Source of the DNA: Pogonophryne albipinna
Lineage: Eukaryota > Chordata > Actinopteri > Perciformes > Artedidraconidae
Length of the DNA stretch: 64,000 nucleotides
Assembly (NCBI GenBank): GCA_028583405.1
Contig: CM053253.1
Location: forward strand, 9,540,441 to 9,604,440
Direction of reading: 5' to 3'
The translations under genes were made by a program, and so were the position numbers. Numbering within the stretch: position 1 is the stretch's first letter; each line of letters starts with the position of its first letter. Shown piece by piece: positions 53,389 through 64,000 of the stretch. The notes under the pieces were generated by a model that was not told the DNA's origin, ran no database searches, and saw only the letters and a program-made list of their open reading frames with translations.

Positions 53389-54763
53389 GTTTGTGTGTTT
53401 GTATCAAGGTTAAACAGCAACTGAGAATCATCGCCTTTGAGCAGTAATTCACCCCAAATGATTAAGTAGAGTTCAAACTGTTTTAGCTAATTTGGTAAAT
53501 ACATGTTGAAGTAACAACACTATCAAATGTGACATGCTGATGAAAGCTCTAGAAAAAAATTGCAAATTGACTTTGAGATAGTATATATATCTAAAACGTT
53601 TGCATAATTTAGGCATTCTACAGACAACGATCCAAAACATTTTGATAACCGATTGGATTGGGAAGTAAAAAATGTAAAAAAAAACGTGGTTTCCTCTCTT
53701 CTCTCTCAAGATTTGATGGCTCGATAGCTATAGAAAAACTCTTAACGAAGTTTGAATGGGAAGAGCAATTATCGGAGGTGTCTGAAGGACTTGTTCTTAT
53801 TCATTATTGATAATGAATCAAAATCAGGACAGAAAAATATCCAAGAGAAATGTGGAAACAAACCAGTGCCATAAAGAAAGAAGGGAGAAGAAGCTGCAAG
53901 CAGGGAGGGACTGAACAAATACACTAACAAGAGAAAGGGAAATTCCCCAAAGCTCTGATTTAATCAGGGTGGAGACCCCCAACAGGAGACTCATTAAAAA
54001 ATAAGCATCTGTTTATTAGTGCAAACATTTTTAAGGCTAAGAACAAGATGCTTCAGACGGTGATGTCAGAGAAGAAATCTCATCATTACAAAGCTGAAGT
54101 GTTTTTTATTTTTAGACATCTATTTAACCTGGCTCTCAGTCTGTGTTCAACTACTGATTCTTTTTCTCACTTACAATTCACCTGCACAATCTTCATTTTG
54201 CTCTCACTATAAATTATTTTAGTCATTTCTGCTTATGATTTTAGCGAAAAATGTACATTTTATAGACCATTATTACCCATATTTGAAGATTAAGCGTATC
54301 AGTGAAAATGTACCAACTTGCAAAAATAGTAACAGCCAAAGGTATTTCTCTCCTTACTCGATTTGAAATTCAGTTTTAGAAATGGAATCATTTAATTGTG
54401 AAAATCACATATTCCACCTTCATGCACATAGACTGACATAGCTTAAGTCATGCTTAAGTCTGAATAACTACAGCAGCACTCTGAGTTGATTCTGACTGCA
54501 GACGCTTCCTTCTTTCCAAGGTCTACTCATTTGCTCACTGTGATTGACAGCCGCCATACTCTAAGACCAGTGAAAGACAAGATTCCTAACCCTGAGGCTA
54601 TACTGCAGAAATAACTGACCTTTAACGTAAAGAAAAAAATGATTACCATTTGCTTTTTTGAATTTGAAAAGTACGTTTCGAGGAGGTGAGAACTTCCTGC
54701 TGGCAAGAGCCGCAACATTAAAAGAATCACACTGCGGCACACAGGCTAGATATACCCTATATA
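53389..54763. other. Upstream nol4l intron, part 8
   Basis: AT-rich, nothing recognised. Confidence 0.6.
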
Positions 54764-55041
54764 TTAAAGGTCACCTATCATGCTATTTCTAGGCAATAGC
54801 ATAGGTCTCAGATATATAAAATATATAAAAAAATATATATATATAAAATATGTCAAAAACCAAACAGATCACCCATTCTAGCCATGCCTCATATCCCTTT
54901 ATTTCTCTTCCTGTTACAACAGTGCTGATTCTGGGTATAGGTCTCTCTTGAGAATGAGACCCTGTGTCTCAATGAGATTTTCCCACATATTAATGTATAA
55001 AAGACGTAAAAAAAGTGCATTTTGCATGATAGGTCCCCTTT
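54764..55041. mobile_element. MITE (AAAGGTCACCTATCATGC ends)
   Basis: TTAAAGGTCACCTATCATGC at the left and TTGCATGATAGGTCCCCTTT at the right are inverted repeats 278 bases apart. The left flank has TTAA; the right flank has decayed to TTGA. The ends resemble those of the MITE at 43436-44054. Confidence 0.7.
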
Positions 55042-55094
55042 GAGCTAATATTGTAAGGAGAGGATTTACCAATGAATACTGCGATAACCAACAG

Positions 55095-55095
<1 letters not shown>

Positions 55096-55167
<72 letters not shown>
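55096..55167. repeat. (TG)36 microsatellite
   Basis: Pure TG repeat, ending in GAGAGA. Confidence 0.97.
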
Positions 55168-55174
<7 letters not shown>

Positions 55175-55319
55175 TGGAGGGGTAGACAGTTTAAACTGAA
55201 GCATGTGGGGATGGTAATCCTTTTGTAAATCTGCATGTGTGTGTAAATATTTGTGTGTCTGTGTTTTACGTCAACATGTGTAAAGTATAAAGCGAATAAA
55301 TGTATCATTAGATCTGCAG

Positions 55320-55320
<1 letters not shown>

Positions 55321-55362
<42 letters not shown>
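55321..55362. repeat. (TG)18(CG)3 microsatellite
   Basis: TG repeat passing into GCGCGCGC, a strongly alternating purine-pyrimidine run. Confidence 0.95.
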
Positions 55363-56468
55363 CAAAGGCGGATGATAAAGATGACGATGATGATTTTCAG
55401 GGCTGGATTGGTTTAGGTTGTGTGTGTACGTTTACACGCTGCATGTTTTTAGCTGTTTTCCGGCTCATATGCAGGATTGAGGAGGAGAGAAAGAGGTGGA
55501 TGGGGAGGAAAAGAAAGGAGGGAATACAGAGGGAAAAGAGGAGGAGTTCAGAGGGATAAGTTGAGGGTGGTGAAAGCTGTGACGGATGGAGGGAAAGATG
55601 TTCAGCGGGTCACAGAAGCTTAAACATATGTGTGGTTGGGATTGGAGGGTTAAAGCCCCTCCACCCCTCTTGTCTCTGTAACATCTGTCTCATCTTCCCC
55701 ACCTCAGGACAAGCCTCTACTGTTAGCCTCTACAGCTACTTTTATTCTCTGCGTTTTCTTTAGGTTCATATATTTTTTTCACCATCAATCTTATCTCTGT
55801 ACATCTATGTTACCTTCTCTTTGCATGTCTCTAACCTCCACAGCTGTCACAGACACCTCTACTTACATGCTCTATTTTCAGCAATATAACGTATATCGCA
55901 TCTCTGATTGATTCACTTCATAGTTGAGTGATGGGTCGCAGTGGTAAGTCACAGTGATCCTGCATTAGCCGTCCTTGGACTCTTTGCATTCAACATTAGA
56001 AGCTACTTTTATTGCTTTTAAGTAAAAGTGTACAAATGTCACAAAGAAGAGCACCATCAGATAGAAAACAGTTCTAAGGGACAGCAATGTTGCATTTATG
56101 TCATGTCGGAGTTATTTCAACCATAAGTTAAATGTTAAATAGTTGTGTTATTGTTACTGGGATTCTACGATATGTCTTACATGGTATTTGACAACATTCA
56201 CAACAATCAGTGTCCATCAATGAATGGAATGAAATCCAGATTTAATAGATACGATTGTGTTTTAATGTCAATGTATTTCTAATCCCTTCCTGGGCTAATT
56301 CTGTATTCGTACAACTTTCTTGATATAAACTCTGAGTTTATTGTTTTTATCTTTAATCAATAGTATTGATCTACGTCCTAATGAAAGCCCAAATGCTCTT
56401 TGTCTGCGGTGGAGTGTGTATTGGACCATGCTGTGTTAGACGTGTGCATGTACGCTTGTTAGAGTCCT

Positions 56469-56983
56469 GGGGCCCTTCTCACTTCGGTTAAATGGATTCC
56501 TTGCGTCCCTCACTTGCGTCGTTTCCCTGCGACTAGTCCCTCCCACCAGGGAAGCATGGAGAGACGCAAGGAAACCACGAGAAGCAGGGAAATTAGTTTT
56601 AAGAGCAATGGGACGTCCTTTCCTCCGGAGTGTCACGTGAAGCGACGTCCGTTTGTGATGACTCTGCACAGCAGATCGTATGACAGCAGCTCTGTCCCCG
56701 TTATTTCCACACACACCCCCGCCTCTGTTAGTACACATTTACTGACACAAACATTTGTATCATCTGTTGTAGACCCAAATAAATAAAATAAAATAAAATA
56801 AGATTTCATCGAAGGATGGTCTGGTGGTTCCTCGGTTATAGCTCCTCCATTATCGCTCCTCGCTCCTCCGGCAAAAATAAGGCCATTGGGACGCTACTCA
56901 AGATGGCGCAGACAAATCAACTTCCGGTGAGACCGAGACCGAGGAGCGAGGAAATGAAAAATAAGAGAAGTGAGAAGGGCCCC
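56469..56983. mobile_element. Inverted-repeat MITE (GGGGCCCTTCTCACTTC ends)
   Basis: GGGGCCCTTCTCACTTC (56469-56485) and GAAGTGAGAAGGGCCCC (56967-56983) are exact complements. The interior is CpG-rich with imperfect mirrored parts. An (AAATA)n run lies at 56777-56801. The direct repeat CCTGG around the ends overlaps the inverted repeat, so the target duplication is unclear. Confidence 0.7.
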
Positions 56984-57139
56984 TGGTACGGCCAGGTTTC
57001 CTCCTATATTAAGTTATTTGTTTCCCCCATGACAACATTGCTCATGTTATCAGCTCTAAGTTGGTTAGGTCGCACAGTCGTCCTGCTGCTGGGGAACGAG
57101 GAGGTCCCTCAGGTGAGTATCCGTTCTTAAAAAGGCACT

Positions 57140-57270
57140 AGGTGTGTGTGTGTGTGTGTGTGTGTCTGAGCGTGAGTATGTGTGTCTGTGAGCATGCGTG
57201 TCTGTGAGTGTGTGTGGGTGTCTGAGCGTGTGTGTGTGTGTGTGTTTGTGTGTGTGTTTGTGTGTCTGTG
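57140..57270. repeat. Imperfect TG-rich low-complexity tract
   Basis: TGTGTG runs broken by TCTGAGCG- and TCTGTGAG-type variants; an old microsatellite. Confidence 0.85.
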
Positions 57271-58571
57271 GTGTTTTATGTTCCCAAGGAGGGGACCAGC
57301 TGATAACAACGGGTACAAATGTCAGATTGGGACACATTTTATTGAGCGTACCTTTGGCCATCCTCAATCCTCCAAACCATAAAACAATAAGAGAATGCAC
57401 ACTGACACTCCCAAGGTCTTAAAACACCCCCAACCACCCACCCACACACACACACACACGATGGTGAACACACAGACACCTTGAACCCGACACGGTTTGT
57501 TGAACTGGGTGAGGGGGGAAGGTGGAGGGGGTTGGCAGGAAAAGGGTGGAGAGTGAAGGATGTTTGGTGTGTGACTCTGAAACTGAAAAACAAGAAACGG
57601 GACACATCGTTCAGCTCAGTAGATCCTAGTTGAAGAAAATAATCCAAACAGTTTGGACTTTAAAAATGTATCGGGACCGACAACATTTTCTCAGGGATTT
57701 TAGTGGCGCATCTGATTCACTTAAATGTGTATAAATGTCTCGATACATACATAATAATGCTTCTGTATTTCACCACAGGACTTAAACTTGATGCAGCCAT
57801 ACATCATATTAAATGCCTACTTTCTAAAACATCTCACTCTACCACAGTTAAGAATAGGTCACGAATAAGTCCTCAGATTCATGTCCCAGGTAAACATTGC
57901 ATTTTTTAAGACATAATGTGCCCTTTACCAACAAAGTTGCTGAAGATTGAAGATAAGGAATTTTAGAGACATTTTTTAAATTGTAACAAATATGCATCGG
58001 GTCATATCCACAAAATACAACAACATTTTGGACCCGGTTATATGACAAATTGACTGATTTAGACAGATATCTTCTTGATTCTTGCTCTATATAAGTGTGC
58101 ATCTGATATGCAGGAAAAGGCAGCGTCCATGCTGATTTGAGAGCTTATCGAGTTCAGTCAGACACTTGTGTAAAAGGCTGTCGAGGTTTCAGTCTCTCAC
58201 AGCTCCAGACCTCATTACAGCCAGGCGGGAGGCAACTGCACTCTGCTCCAAGTCAACCGGCTAATTGCACTTACCAGAGGGACACACACACGCACACACA
58301 CACAACTTACAACATGTTAAATATACACAACTATAGTGCATAAGGTGTATAAAAGCGTCAAACAAGTAACATGTAGACAAACACATGCAGAGTACACAAA
58401 ACCCCAGGATAGAAGGGCAAAGGTGTGTGCATGTTTGTATGTATAGATACAGTATACACACGCACACTAAAACACACGCACAAACAACATAAATATGTCA
58501 ACAGGTTGTGCTCAGTCACAGCTGGTGGATACTCCTATAAGCAAAACTAATTGTGATGCTATGTACTCCCC

Positions 58572-58634
<63 letters not shown>

Positions 58635-61600
58635 GCCGAGCAGTATGGTGGGTTTTTAATATTAATTGCATAGCTTCTTATTTGAGTTTGAGTCTTAGAG
58701 GGGGGTTGTAAATAATTTAGCAGCTACTGTATCTCGCTCAGTGGAGAGCATTCCTCACCAACAAAACACACACACACACACAATACACACACACGAGAGA
58801 CTTAGGAGCATACATAAACATACAATGGTCATTTATATGCAACCAGATGAGATGCAGCCTCGTGTTTCAACATAATTCTTCACATGCAGCCGTGCACAAA
58901 TTAATGAATGTGCATATATGCAAAACACACAAATAACTAACATACACTAACATGTGACACACACATAAAACTACATACAATTGGTACAAAAACCCCAAAT
59001 CAAAGAGAAATGTCACATGTTAATGCTTGTGTGCATTTTTAATGGTATTACCATTAAGTTGGCCTCCAGGCTGACACCACAATGATCTAAAACTGTGTGT
59101 GTGTGTGTTTGTGTGTGTGTGGGGGGGGGGGGTTGTATTTATTGGAGAGAAATAATGTGTTGGGCACTTACATGAGAAATATTCATAAGACACTGTGTGA
59201 GTTAAAGTGCAGTGGATTGCAGATGTGGTTTTTTTTCAGAGAGGAGTGTAGTAGTGTTTCCCTGTTTTGGTTGAGAATAAAAGTCTCTACGGCTTATAAC
59301 ACCCCAAGGGAGCTCTGTTAACCAGGAATATGATCATTTTGTAAATGTTGATACGTTGATCATGATTCTCGCAGAATATAAGTCATGCCCGGGGGCAACA
59401 CTTATCAAAGTGCAGCAGACCTTCTAATGAGATGCCATTTAACTAATCAAGTGCAAGATGATTTACAAGGTGGTGTGTAGAGGAAATGTTACACTTCTGC
59501 AGCACAAACGGTTGACTTTTCACTGTTTGTATCTTTCCCAAAGGGGGAAACGATAAAAATGAGGGAGAGAGGGAGAATCACTTTTTGCTCACAATTCCAA
59601 AACGTGCGACAAGTGGTTGTGATCCCGAATCTATAAAGTTCTGGGATCTGAAAGACTGTGAAACTGGAAGACTATGGTGTTTTTTGAATGAAAAAACTGA
59701 CACTTTACTAAAGTACAAACAATTTGGTTGTCTCATTCAAGTTGAGGTCACTCTAGACCAAACACTAATGCTGAAAAACCTTGGCTAACATGTTAGGGAA
59801 AGATTGTGGTTTATAGCAATTAAGCTATTGTACAGACTTGGGGTCTGACATTAATAATTATAATAATAATAAGGTTCTCAACAACAACATTGATGGTTGG
59901 ATTCCACCATCTCAACCCCCTTTATTTCTTACCCCTCTAAATAAAGGGCTGATTCCTGCATGGCACTGAACTTTGATAAGCAACACAATTGTTTATTCTA
60001 AACATATTCTTTACAGATAATAAGCTGCCTACAAACAATACAAACACATATTTACCATCCATCCTGGTAATACTGCCAAGGAAAAGCTTTGATCAGATTG
60101 AAATGATCCTAGCCTCGGTCTGCTGGCCTCCATTTACTTTACTAGTGACATAGAGCAAGAGAGGATGATTTAATCCAACACTCCCTCCTCTCTTTCTAAT
60201 CCAGTCTGACCTTCATTCCTACATCCATCCTGCAGTTCAGACCCTCGCCCTCCTCGCTGCCACTCTTCACTTCATCCCATCCCTTCCTCAACCCCCCACT
60301 CAGCTTTGGGTAGCAGGGTAGAGGGGCGTTGGGGGAGGATGAGGAGGGAGATCAAAGTCATCCTGTCGTTTGTTTCCCATTGCCCTACTTTCCTCTGCTA
60401 CACCGCTGTAACACATTAGACCATGTGGGCCACTGGCCTACAGCACCAATGTGTGTGTGTGAGTATGTTTACAGTGTAAACACGCTGTATATACACACAG
60501 TACTATACATGCACATGTGCGTTTATGGGACTGAGAAATTCAGTATTTCTAGAAGTGCAGCTCCATAGTGTGGGTATGTGGTTGTACACCAACATTATTG
60601 GGTGCATGGATATGTGTGTATGTGTATGTATGTGTGGTGCGTGCGTGCGTGTGTGTTGGCTCTGTCCCTGAGGGGAGAGTGATGCATGCAGGAAGGTAAA
60701 CTCTGCTCTCTCTGAATTTCTGCCTGTTTGGCTGAATGTTTACCTGACAGTGTCTCCGTCTGACTGCTGCCTACTGTCTACAGTATATTGCCCGACTGTT
60801 TATCTGATATAGCAGCATATGCCTGTCTATGTGAATACGACTGACACTTTGTCTCCCCGCTTTTGACTCTGAAAAATAAGCATCTCAAGTGCAGAGGGAA
60901 AAAAAGGAAAAATATAAACAGACCACAATATATAAGAAAATTAGATCCTAACAGTTTATGCGTAAAGAGTCAAAATCTGATGTAAAATTATGCTTGAAAG
61001 AGTATTTGTTTAGAAAATCAGAGGCCCCAGAACTGAACCTTGAGGAACACCTCACAATGCATCTTCACAAACTGCTGGCTTGTCTTTTTTATAGAGATTG
61101 ATTCTAGATGATATCCTCCCAATGGAATATAAAAGTAGGTCCTTATAAAAGTCCTTGTTTGAGATTAGCTGTGTGCATCTTATTATTCCAGATAACACTG
61201 CCCAATCAAGAACATTTTATTCATTATTTTGGATGATTCGGCTTATTGTAAATGGGAAACAATTTACACATCTGCTAAATGAAGAATTCTAAATATGACC
61301 ATGATAATGATGTTAATCTAAGAGGGGAATTAACAAGTGATGAAAGGATGGAAACTACCTGGAGTTTAAGAAAAGTACATTTCTGAATCAGCTTGCACAC
61401 TGGGATTTTTAAAGACTTGTCTCTAATCTGTACACACATTCAGAAGACAGAGAGAAGTGTTGAAACCTATCTTTTTAAACGATGGCTGGATAGAGATGGA
61501 GGGAGAGGTCAGAAGAACAGAGGGGATCTGGTGTGGATGGATCTCTGGAGCCTCGAGGGTGGGGGTGATGCTGGCTACCCAGGAAGGAGAGGCACTTCTA

Positions 61601-63084
61601 CAGAGCAGAGAATGATGTGGAGAGGCGTGGAGTGCACACTCACAAACACTTCCTCACACATGCACACGTAGCCCTCTCGGAAAGCTAAAGAATATAAGTG
61701 TTGTGAAATGAGACGATTGGAAGTGGAAGCAGAATTGGTGACCCGGCCTTCCTTCCGGCCAGTATGACTTCTGTCCAAGGTTGGACCCTATAGCATTGGT
61801 TTGATAAATTCAGAGTGACAGCCTGTGTCAAGGTTAGCCTTGCTGCAGTGCACTGGTTTGCCACTAGCACTTAATTGTGCAGCTGTTGGATGAAACCACA
61901 TGTCATTTTCTCATTGATGCTTCATGATGGATTGTTTTGACCATTGGTGTTTACAACCAGGGTGCCACAGAACTGGCTCATGAATCAACATGCAGCTAGA
62001 ACAACTCTAAATCTAATTTTAGTAATTTACAAGTTGAGCTGCCTGTGTGTTTGTGATTCCTTTTTGCCTTGTTGATGAAAACATTTCTGATATGGATTGT
62101 TTGCACAGATTTTCCCTCTTTCTCATAAGACCATCAGGCCTCTGGCTCTTTCATGCAACTTTCCAGTTTCCAGTTGTCCCTGGACTCATCAGTCAGCCAT
62201 GAGCCACAGGTTTTCCAACTGCAAGTCTGGACCATAGTACAGTCAGAGCTTTTCATGTCAGCCGTCACTCTTAAGATGAGTGGAGCAGAGAAGAAGAAAG
62301 CAAGGTAGCGGTCAGGAGCTCTTAAAAGTGATATACTAGCTGCGTCTGAGAAGGACATTGGGTGAATGTGTGTGTGCGGACCATCTGCTCTGCTGAAATT
62401 AGCTGCCTACTCCAGCCTTGACAGCTTGCTGGTTAGGGAAACACCAACCTGATATTAACTCTTGGAGATGTATCAACCACAAGCTCTTTGGCTGCGTGTT
62501 CAAACCGTAGCAGCTCCTCGCGGGAAAGATCTGCTGCAAGTTCCCCACAGTGCTCAGAGTTAAGTGGGCTTTTAGCACTGGGAGAACTAAAAAATTATAT
62601 ATATTGTTGACTTTAAAGCACTTCAAACAGGTTTAATAACCATTACAAACTGTGAAGTCTATATAAATAAACATTGATTTATTGAATATAGCAACAGCAG
62701 AAGCCATGACTAGCAAAGCTCTCAAGCACCTTTTCAGAGTTAAAAGAAAAGAGTTAACATGGCAGAGGTAATTGCAAAGCACTACTGAAAAGGATTAAAC
62801 TGGGACCACAGGAGTTCTCACAGTTATTCAAAGACTAAAGAATAAAAATAAGAATGGCTCATTTGTTTCTGGATAACGTGTTTTGCATTGTTCTGTGTTA
62901 CACGGTATCAGGCATACATCGATGACCTAACTTGCCCACAATGTCGTTCTTCTTTTAAAAAGAAAAACAAGGGGGGGACATTTCTTTTGATTCCTTTTCA
63001 CGTAGGCAGCTTGCATGTCATCAAATTCAGTTCAACTCATGTTTTAATCTACACGGAAAGAAACTGAGGCCGGGCTTTCCTTAC
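57271..63084. other. Upstream nol4l intron or 5' flank, part 9
   Basis: No exon recognised. Contains several TG/CA tracts (58261-58310, 58574-58633, 58760-58795, 59092-59120, 60600-60660) and a G12 run near 59121. 60940-61300 (CCAGAACTGAACCTTGAGGA, ACACCTCACAATGC) resembles a dispersed fish repeat but is too decayed to classify. Confidence 0.45.
58574..58633. repeat. (GT)30 microsatellite
   Basis: Pure GT repeat of about 60 bases. Confidence 0.97.
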
Positions 63085-63439
63085 GGCCCGTCCACACTAC
63101 AGCTTCGACAGCTTCAAAAACGGTTTCCAACGCGTCTGCCCATTCACTTTGAATGGGGTGACGTCACGTTGCCTCGCTTTTCGCCGAACTGAATTGTGGG
63201 TAGCATAGCGGTCCGTCTCCGGCGTCTCCGGCGTCAGAAATTGAACAATGTTCAACTTCTGACGCCGGAGACGCCGGAGTAGCCAGCGCCAGCCAATCAA
63301 ATCATATGCCAGTACAAGCTCTAGCCAATCAAACCGCTGCTTGTGTGTCAGGGGCGGGAGATTCATGTGATTGGTTGTTGGTCGAGCTTCAGACACGCCC
63401 AGCTCCAAACTTTTTTTGAAGCTGTAGTGTGGGCGGGCC
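63085..63439. mobile_element. MITE with GGCCCGTCCACACTACAGCTTC-type ends
   Basis: GGCCCGTCCACACTACAGCT at the left and AGCTGTAGTGTGGGCGGGCC at the right are near-perfect inverted repeats about 355 bases apart. The interior carries a 30-bp hairpin and much CpG. No coding capacity; superfamily not determined. Confidence 0.75.
63217..63279. repeat. 30-bp hairpin inside the MITE
   Basis: The arms 63217-63246 and 63250-63279 are complementary at 29 of 30 positions around a 3-base loop (AAT). Each arm contains a doubled CGGCGTCTC-type motif (CTCCGGCGTCTCCGGCGTCA). Confidence 0.9.
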
Positions 63440-64000
63440 ATTAGGCTGTGAGCTACTTCCAAGGACACGATTTCATTAAAAAAAAAATTGTAAAGGATGG
63501 CCTTGTTTTATTTTTCAAGAATCCACAAACACAATTCCAGACACGTGGGAACCCTGAACATTTCCATTAGAATCAAACATCTGGCCAGGCAACCCAGCCC
63601 AAGTGTTTCAGACATTACTAACACTGCTGTACATGAGAGAAATAAGAGGATGCTGTGCTGCCGGCCGGTTTCCTTGGATTGGAGTATAATTGATCAGGAA
63701 AGGCACTTCAACTGTGCCTCTCAGCTCCTCTGAGTGTTGTGGCATTTGGACGCCTACAAACCTCCTCTGGCTTCTATATGAGGTGTAGGGAGTGACCTTT
63801 TAATGACAGGACCTTATACACTGTGCACTCCCTCCAGTTTGCTTTAACCATCAGTTACACATCATGCCGTCCTTTCCAACTATCTCATCTTGTGGCACTT
63901 TTCTTCAACCTCTTTTATATATATTTTTACTTCTTTTAACAAACCCCTTTCCCTTACCTTTCTGTTATTGTGTCCCATAGCATATTGTTTCCCATATAGC
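63440..64000. other. Right edge of the window, nothing recognised
   Basis: No gene or repeat family recognised. The open frame 63497-63733 has no evident family or splice support. Confidence 0.5.

Noticed and set aside
62134..62358. 74-codon minus-strand open frame, and a plus-strand piece reading MSGAEKKKAR
   Set aside because: The plus-strand piece recalls the start of some hAT-type transposon proteins but is broken by stops at once; too weak to call.

Overview
The window looks like teleost fish nuclear DNA, probably from a percomorph-type ray-finned fish. The signs are AT-rich non-coding DNA, very long CA/TG microsatellites, many short inverted-repeat DNA transposons with TTAA, AT or 8-bp target duplications, L2-like LINE tails, and intron-containing genes that match vertebrate proteins closely. 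Nothing suggests a bacterial, viral or organellar origin. The species cannot be named from the sequence.

Only two real protein-coding genes can be supported, both on the minus strand. At 2467-2849 lies the first coding exon of an SRMS-like non-receptor tyrosine kinase: a unique N-terminus plus most of an SH3 domain, ending at a good splice donor. Its SH2 and kinase exons must lie to the left of base 1. At 11701-19887 lie the last six coding exons of a NOL4L (nucleolar protein 4-like) orthologue. All splice sites and reading phases are consistent and about 474 residues are encoded. Its 3' UTR probably runs leftwards to about 4760, where a poly(A) signal sits ahead of the srms promoter. Human SRMS and NOL4L are both on chromosome 20q, so the tandem arrangement agrees with conserved linkage.

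The remaining 44 kb (19888-64000) holds no exon that I recognise. It is best read as a long 5' intron of nol4l, or intron plus 5' flank. It contains long CA/TG arrays, several polypurine/polypyrimidine tracts, a 28-bp minisatellite next to a CA array, a 5'-truncated LINE reverse-transcriptase fragment seated in a TG repeat, and many non-autonomous DNA transposons. These include a possible ISL2EU-like element (109-814, inside srms intron 1), a hAT-like element with an exact 8-bp target duplication (17228-17923, in a nol4l intron), a Kolobok-like TTAA element (42212-43409), three further TTAA-type or related MITEs, and an inverted-repeat element with a 30-bp internal hairpin (63085-63439). Several complex-sequence patches without repeat character (for example 20960-21340, 26450-26800, 35560-35790, 47860-48070) look like candidate conserved non-coding elements, but only alignment can show this.

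I found no prokaryote-style defence system, CRISPR array or other clearly new gene system. The most interesting points are the CtBP-type motifs and lineage-specific low-complexity insertions in nol4l, the Cys-rich N-terminus of the SRMS exon, and the structure of several mobile elements.
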